A stretch of DNA of 6,244 nucleotides. Source: an uncultured Porphyromonas sp. Lineage in GTDB: Bacteria > Bacteroidota > Bacteroidia > Bacteroidales > Porphyromonadaceae. The stretch spans positions 1 through 6,244 of the forward strand of contig CAMCJO010000137.1 of the NCBI GenBank assembly GCA_945875135.1. The letters run 5' to 3'. A program made the translations under genes and the position numbers. The notes beneath the pieces are model-generated. The model saw nothing but the letters and a program-made list of their open reading frames with translations. It made no database searches and was not told the origin of the DNA. Within the stretch, counting starts at the first letter, position 1. Each line of letters begins with the position of its first letter. Positions 5,661 to 6,244 of this stretch are shown here, piece by piece.

Positions 5661-6061
5661 TGGAGCTGCGGGGAATTGAACCCCGGTCCAAACATGGTGG
5701 CAAAACGCTTTCTACATGTTTAGCTGTACTTTGATTGTCGGGCTTTAACTCACGAGCACAGCAACCGAGATAGAGCCTTATCCTCTAAAGTTTAAGACGA
5801 TGTACGAGGCTACACCATCCGATCCCCGATATCCATGCACCACCATATCAGAACGCCTCGGAGCAACGGCCCCCTGGGTGATGTCTCGTCCTGACATCTA
5901 TGTCTAGGATGAAGCGTTAGTGTACTATACTTCGACTACGCAGCGAGAGCAAAGTTGTTTTCGCCATTTAGAAAAGTTCGCAGTAAGGTTTTAAGGTGCG
6001 TCACAGCAGGCACCACATGCTTACGAATCACTACAACACGCTGTCAAAGCCAATCAGCCCC
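5661..6061 (-). ncRNA. ssrA: Transfer-messenger RNA (tmRNA)
   Basis: tmRNA with SmpB frees ribosomes stalled on broken mRNA and adds a degradation tag to the unfinished protein. The 5' end GGGGCTG (6061-6055) pairs over 7 bp, with one G-U, with the 3' CAGCTCC (5668-5662), forming the alanine-tRNA-like acceptor stem; A at 5661 is the discriminator. The T arm is CGGGG-TTCAATT-CCCCG (5685-5669). Near the 5' end the conserved GGCTTTGACAGCGTG is seen. The tag frame (5965-5936) encodes GENNFALAA and then TAG. The region after the tag is rich in short inverted stretches, as expected for the pseudoknots, which I did not fold. The length of about 401 nt is normal for a one-piece tmRNA. The genome has CGA, not CCA, after the discriminator (5660-5658), so CCA must be added after transcription. 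The 3' half contains the anti-tag sequences often mistaken for open frames. Confidence 0.97.
5936..5965 (-). other. tmRNA proteolysis-tag reading frame (GENNFALAA)
   Basis: The resume codon GGC is at 5965-5963, followed by GAA AAC AAC TTT GCT CTC GCT GCG and the stop TAG (5938-5936). The peptide GENNFALAA ends in the ALAA that ClpXP-type proteases recognise. The Phe at position 5 is where the P. gingivalis and Bacteroides tags, as I recall them, have Tyr. The sequence just upstream of the resume codon (CTAAAT) is A-rich, as needed for SmpB-guided frame setting. Confidence 0.94.
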
Positions 6062-6122
6062 AATTATGTTGCATCTCCTCGCCAGCGCATCGCTATGCCA
6101 CTCAACTACGGAGAGAATTCGT
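6062..6122 (-). other. Presumed 5' leader of pre-tmRNA
   Basis: Between the inferred transcription start, a few bases below the -7 box at 6129, and the mature 5' end at 6061 lies a leader of about 60 nt. It would be removed by RNase P at the tRNA-like 5' end. No stable structure or coding potential was recognised in it. The extent is inferred from the promoter position. Confidence 0.45.
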
Positions 6123-6128
6123 TCGTTG

Positions 6129-6158
6129 CAAAGGTACGACTATTTTGCAAATTGACAA
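6129..6158 (-). promoter_or_regulatory. Promoter of ssrA
   Basis: On the minus strand TTG (6158-6156) is followed after exactly 19 bp by TACCTTTG (6136-6129). Both boxes and the spacing fit the Bacteroidetes primary-sigma consensus TTG-N19-21-TAnnTTTG. This is the best promoter match in the window. The expected start is near 6122, about 60 nt ahead of the mature tmRNA. Confidence 0.82.
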
Positions 6159-6244
6159 TAAACTCGCTGAGCAACGCCCATTCGCACATTCGGCTAATTC
6201 CTATTTTGAGGTGCTGGGGGAGAAAGCCACCCATAAAAAAACTA
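6159..6244. other. Right-edge intergenic sequence upstream of ssrA
   Basis: No recognisable gene. GGTG (6211-6214) and CACC (6228-6231), with neighbouring CT and AG, could form a weak hairpin, and seven A residues stand at 6235-6241. On the minus strand this T-run lies upstream of the hairpin, so the two do not make a terminator for a minus-strand gene. The T-run could instead belong to the end of a transcript entering from the right. A short minus-strand open frame (6106-6234) crosses this stretch and is discussed among the rejected items. Confidence 0.4.

Noticed and set aside
5955..6155. Plus-strand 66-residue open frame over the 5' half of ssrA
   Set aside because: It is antisense to tmRNA and its promoter, and is explained by the RNA gene.
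6106..6234. Minus-strand 42-codon open frame starting MGGFLPQHLK and open upstream of its ATG to the window edge
   Set aside because: It spans the ssrA promoter; its last part (SRTFATNEF) is simply the -7 box and flanks read as codons. It has no homology I recognise. Homologues with protein-like substitution patterns would reopen the question.
6211..6241. Possible terminator hairpin near the right edge with a run of seven A
   Set aside because: The stem is only 4-6 bp with a bulge. On the plus strand it is followed by A rather than T, and on the minus strand the T-run is on the wrong side.

Overview
The window looks chromosomal and comes from a member of the Bacteroidetes, most likely a Porphyromonas species with a moderate-to-high GC content (an asaccharolytica/uenonis-like relative is my guess, not proven). 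The evidence is the sequences of the FtsK, LolA-like, PanD and Ffh proteins, the tmRNA tag GENNFALAA (one residue from the GENNYALAA I recall for P. gingivalis), promoters of the TTG-N19-TAnnTTTG type, and start codons without clear Shine-Dalgarno sequences.

Layout, read on the minus strand (right to left). At the right edge is a Bacteroidetes-type promoter (6129-6158), then the ssrA gene for tmRNA (5661-6061) and its own intrinsic terminator (5596-5644). Next comes a second promoter-like -7 box (5554-5561), followed by a compact four-gene run on the same strand: ftsK (2885-5479), a lolA-like gene (2184-2873), panD (1810-2157) and ffh (448-1788). The gaps are only 11, 26 and 21 bp, so this is very probably one operon. 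It ends in a small hairpin at the ffh stop codon and a strong 13-bp-stem terminator at 338-377. Nothing convincing is encoded on the plus strand.

The left 447 bases have no gene. They hold the ffh terminator, a tandem array of seven palindromic units with an exact 22-bp period (63-224), and a probable minus-strand -7 promoter box (10-17) that would serve a gene beyond the left edge. The array is the most unusual structure here: 14 alternating AGTTCC/GGAACT half-sites in two variant unit types, closed by a larger 30-bp palindrome.

The protein genes are housekeeping functions with an envelope and chromosome theme: FtsK moves DNA at the division septum, the LolA-like protein probably carries lipoproteins across the periplasm, Ffh targets nascent membrane proteins to the inner membrane, and PanD makes beta-alanine for coenzyme A. 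tmRNA rescues stalled ribosomes. I see no defence system, insertion sequence, CRISPR array or phage gene in the window.
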